8,510 nt of DNA from Legionellaceae bacterium (GTDB lineage Bacteria; Pseudomonadota; Gammaproteobacteria; Legionellales; Legionellaceae). Under the pieces are notes generated by a model that did not search any database, was not told where the DNA came from, and saw nothing but the letters and a program-made list of their open reading frames with translations. A program made the position numbers and the translations under genes. The stretch is from the NCBI GenBank assembly GCA_947504795.1, contig CANNJG010000080.1:1-8510 (forward strand), in the 5' to 3' direction. Each line of letters starts with the position of its first letter. Position 1 is the stretch's first letter. This document shows positions 5,991-8,510 of this stretch, in pieces.

Positions 5991-6440
5991 TCACTCTGTG
6001 ACCACAGTTTTAGCATCGTGTTTTAAAGCCGCTTCCAGGGTATGCCACGCTAGTGTTGCGCATTTAACCCGCGCTGGAAACGTTCTTACTCCGGCGAAAA
6101 CAGCTAATTTATCCTGGCCCAACCCCGATGTTTCGGCATCATCTTGTGTAAGCATTTGATGAAATTGCGCAAATAATGCGTGCGCTGCTGGGATGGTTTT
6201 ACCCCGGACAGCTTCGGTCATCAGCGAGGCTGACGCTTGGGATATGGCGCAGCCACAACCCACAAAACTCAGGTCTTGGACCTGGTCATTGTCGATATTG
6301 ACATACACCGTTACTTTGTCGCCACACAAAGGGTTATACCCATTCGCTTGATGCGTAGCATGCCTCATAGGATAATGATTTCTAGGGTTTTTATTATGAT
6401 CAATTATCACTTCTTGATACAATTCACGTAAATTCATCAT
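5991..6440 (-). CDS. sufU: Fe-S cluster sulfur-relay protein SufU
   Basis: Zinc-dependent partner of SufS that accepts persulfide sulfur from the desulfurase and relays it to the SufBCD assembly complex. The product is 149 residues. The fold's ligands are visible: C39 and D41 in NPLCGD, C64 in FVGCGCAISQASASLM, and C127 in VKCATLAW. The insertion between the second and third cysteine regions and the Lys (126) just before C127, where IscU has a His, mark it as SufU rather than IscU. C62, two residues before C64, is an extra cysteine. Two adjacent ATGs (6440 and 6437) are possible; with 6440 the overlap with the sufS stop is ATGA, and AAGG lies 10 bases upstream. The frame is open further back to 6482, but that part lies within sufS and would add unrelated residues. 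Confidence 0.94.
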   Translation of the reverse strand: MMNLRELYQEVIIDHNKNPRNHYPMRHATHQANGYNPLCGDKVTVYVNIDNDQVQDLSFVGCGCAISQASASLMTEAVRGKTIPAAHALFAQFHQMLTQDDAETSGLGQDKLAVFAGVRTFPARVKCATLAWHTLEAALKHDAKTVVTE

Positions 6441-7678
6441 CCGGTAAACACCTTCTCTGCCTTGCTTAATATCTCCACACATCGATCAATTTCTTCGATA
6501 GTATTGTAAAAAGATAAAGACAAGCGAGTGGTCGCCGCTACTTTGAAAAAGTCCATTAACGGCATGGTGCAATGATGTCCTGAGCGAACAGCAATACCTT
6601 CACTATCCAATATCGTTCCCACATCATGCGAATGAATATGCGGATGTAATAAGGAAACAATAGGCACTTTATGCTCAGCAATACCAATAATTTGAAATTT
6701 AGTGTGTTCTTGAATCGTAGCCGTGAGATGCGCTAGTAAAGACGCTTCATAGTGCATCATCGCATCAAAATCTAATTTACCTAAATAATCAATCGCGGCA
6801 GACAAACCAATCGCTCCCGAAATATTTGGCGTCCCTGCTTCAAATTTGTAAGGCACTTCGGCGTACTCAGTCTTTTCGAACGTAACATGATTAATCATGT
6901 CGCCTCCGCCTTGATAGGGAGACATATCATTCAAAAAGGTAGACCTGCCCCAAAGCACCCCAATCCCAGTTGGCGCATAAAGTTTATGTCCAGACATGAC
7001 ATAAAAGTCACAATCCAAATCTTGGACGTCTACGGGGAGATGCGAGACGGCCTGCGCCCCATCTATCAATACCAATGAGCCATGCGCGTGCGCGATTTCC
7101 ACCATGCGTTTCACCGGATTAATGGTGCCGATTGCATTCGATACATGAATAATAGCTACGAATTGAGTTTTGTCTGATAATAATTTTTCAAACTCATCGA
7201 GCAACACCTCTCCCTCTAAGGAAATAGGCGCAACCACCAACACCGCACCCGTCTTAGCACACAACATTTGCCAAGGCACAATGTTGGAATGATGCTCCAT
7301 TGTGGTTAATAAAATCTCATCACCCGGTTGCAATCGCGGCAATACAAAACTTTGTGCCACCATGTTAACAGCTTCTGTAGCCCCACGCACAAACACACAT
7401 TCATGACTATGTGCCGCATTGATAAAACGCGCCACATTATCACGCGCTTGTTCATAGTGCAGCGTCGCGCGCACACTTAAAGTGTGAATGCCTCGATGAA
7501 TATTGGCATTATCATGCGCATAAAAACCCGATACTGCGTCAATCACCGACTGTGGCTTTTGAGTTGTGGCTGCATTATCGAAATAGATTAAAGGTGCATG
7601 ATTAATCTGTTGATGCAAAATTGGAAAATCTCTGCGTATCGAGGCTACATCAAAAGTCGGCGATGGCTTATCATTCAT
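6437..7678 (-). CDS. sufS: Cysteine desulfurase SufS
   Basis: PLP-dependent group II desulfurase that converts cysteine to alanine and holds the sulfur as a persulfide for Fe-S assembly. The 413-residue product is near the usual length (E. coli 406). Key residues: H129 in TMEHHSN (stacks on the PLP ring), the D206-G-A-Q209 motif (contacts to PLP), the Schiff-base K232 in SGHKLYAPTG, and catalytic C370 in RSGHHCTMP. Both K232 and C370 are offset by six from E. coli K226 and C364. EYAEVPYKFEAGTP is a typical group II segment. H351, 19 residues before the catalytic Cys, occupies the place of the zinc-binding His of B. subtilis SufS, in line with a SufU partner. The ATG at 7678 overlaps the sufD end by 8 bases, and GAGG stands 7 bases upstream, inside the sufD coding sequence. 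Confidence 0.97.
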   Translation of the reverse strand: MNDKPSPTFDVASIRRDFPILHQQINHAPLIYFDNAATTQKPQSVIDAVSGFYAHDNANIHRGIHTLSVRATLHYEQARDNVARFINAAHSHECVFVRGATEAVNMVAQSFVLPRLQPGDEILLTTMEHHSNIVPWQMLCAKTGAVLVVAPISLEGEVLLDEFEKLLSDKTQFVAIIHVSNAIGTINPVKRMVEIAHAHGSLVLIDGAQAVSHLPVDVQDLDCDFYVMSGHKLYAPTGIGVLWGRSTFLNDMSPYQGGGDMINHVTFEKTEYAEVPYKFEAGTPNISGAIGLSAAIDYLGKLDFDAMMHYEASLLAHLTATIQEHTKFQIIGIAEHKVPIVSLLHPHIHSHDVGTILDSEGIAVRSGHHCTMPLMDFFKVAATTRLSLSFYNTIEEIDRCVEILSKAEKVFTG

Positions 7679-8510
7679 AATGAGTCCTCAGTTGTTGTGC
7701 CAACAGTCCGCCCATCCAAGTGGCTAATCCCTCATGATTAACCGCACGCAAATTATCGGCCGCAAACGCTTGAATCAAGTATTGAGTCGCTTGTTGTTCG
7801 TCAATCCCTCGTGTTGCAAAATAAAATAAAGCCTCGGCATCTAATTGCCCGACCGTTGCCCCGTGCGTGCATATGACATCATCAGCAGCAATATCCAACT
7901 GGGGTTTTGTATCAATTTCAGCTTGTTTGGATAAGAGTAAATTCTTATTTTGTTGCTTAGCAACTGTTTTTTGTCCTGATTGTTCTACATGAACCTGACC
8001 ATTAAACACCGCCCGAGACTTACCACTCAAGATTCCTTTGTAATCTTGCGCACTCTCACAGGCTTGTGCTTGGTGGTATATCCACGTGTGGTGATCCATA
8101 TGCTGTTGATCGCATGGCGCATAAATGCCGTTTAGTTGACAGTAAGCATGTGGTGCTCGTAAATAACAACAGATATCTGAACGCGACAAACGAGCCCCTA
8201 AACTCAGCACATGACTCTTAACATGACTCTCTGCTGCTTGCTCAATCGCCAGGTGCCCAACATGATACGCCAAGTGACTTTCGCGTTGAATTTTATAATG
8301 CGTTATAGCCGCTTGAGGTTTAGCAAACACTTCAGTGATAGTATTGGTATAGTAAGATGTCTTGGCATCTCCTTGATAATCTTCAATAAAGGTTAATTCA
8401 GAACCTGCATCGGCCACAATCACATGACGCAGATAACTGGATTGCCCTGCTTGTGTTTGACGGTGCACACAGACAATAGGATCAATCAATTTAACCTTTT
8501 CCGGGATATA
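7671..8510 (-). CDS. sufD: Fe-S assembly protein SufD, C-terminal part (runs off the window)
   Basis: SufD pairs with SufB and the ATPase SufC in the SufBC2D scaffold on which Fe-S clusters are built. The window holds 279 C-terminal residues of what should be a protein of roughly 420. The frame is open to the right edge. The first apparent start is a TTG at 8489, but the codons before it read YIPEKVK, and the resulting YIPEKVKLIDPIVCV is ordinary SufD sequence, so that TTG is an internal Leu. Diagnostic C-terminal segments are NKNLLLSKQAEIDTKPQLDI, DDVICTHGATVGQLD and FYFATRGIDEQQA. The His of CTHGATVG lies 63 residues before the C-terminus, exactly as the functionally required H360 does in E. 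coli SufD (423 residues). It is the first gene of the visible operon; sufC and sufB probably lie to the right. Confidence 0.95.
   Translation of the reverse strand, partial: YIPEKVKLIDPIVCVHRQTQAGQSSYLRHVIVADAGSELTFIEDYQGDAKTSYYTNTITEVFAKPQAAITHYKIQRESHLAYHVGHLAIEQAAESHVKSHVLSLGARLSRSDICCYLRAPHAYCQLNGIYAPCDQQHMDHHTWIYHQAQACESAQDYKGILSGKSRAVFNGQVHVEQSGQKTVAKQQNKNLLLSKQAEIDTKPQLDIAADDVICTHGATVGQLDAEALFYFATRGIDEQQATQYLIQAFAADNLRAVNHEGLATWMGGLLAQQLRTHYE

Noticed and set aside
6441..6482. Longer sufU start at 6482
   Set aside because: It would add 14 residues coded inside the end of sufS with no match to SufU; the ATG pair at 6440/6437 fits the family start MxLRELYQE.
8487..8489. TTG as the start of a 272-residue protein at the right edge
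   Set aside because: The frame continues to the window edge as YIPEKVKLIDPIV, normal SufD sequence, so the gene is cut by the window and the TTG is an internal Leu codon.

Overview
The window reads as chromosomal housekeeping DNA from a gammaproteobacterium. ZipA, LolB and EpmA are characteristic of that class, and all three are recognisable here from their motifs. The sequence is moderately AT-rich by eye. A Suf system that uses a SufU scaffold rather than SufE, together with several core genes standing apart from their usual neighbours, would fit a Legionellales/Coxiellaceae-like lineage, but that placement is an inference and not proven. I see no transposase, phage gene, CRISPR array, tRNA or rRNA.

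Layout. Positions 1-233 hold no gene. zipA (cell division) lies on the minus strand at 234-1001, followed by a 430-base non-coding gap that holds a candidate zipA promoter and several inverted repeats. A membrane fatty-acid desaturase (minus, 1432-2619) and plsC (plus, 2707-3438) are divergent and share an 87-base spacer. That spacer carries two back-to-back extended -10 elements forming a perfect inverted repeat. plsC converges on coaD (minus, 3511-3999), with a strong hairpin between them. coaD is divergent from lolB (plus, 4075-4638), which converges on the last gene of a long minus-strand operon.

The operon. From 8510 down to 4685 the order is sufD (entering from outside the window), sufS, sufU, sufT, epmA. 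Every junction is either an overlap or a gap of about 11 bases, so the five genes are very probably co-transcribed and translationally coupled. sufB and sufC are expected beyond the right edge. SufS removes sulfur from cysteine, SufU accepts and relays it, the SufBCD complex assembles the Fe-S cluster, and SufT is a MIP18-family maturation factor. EpmA is not an Fe-S protein. It attaches (R)-beta-lysine to elongation factor P, and the beta-lysine is made by EpmB, a radical-SAM Fe-S enzyme, so its place at the end of a suf operon is suggestive.

The most interesting points are the suf-epmA linkage, a His in SufS where SufU-dependent enzymes carry the zinc-swapping residue, the mirror-image divergent promoter of two lipid genes, and the long C-terminal extension of the desaturase. 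I found nothing that can honestly be called a wholly undescribed system.
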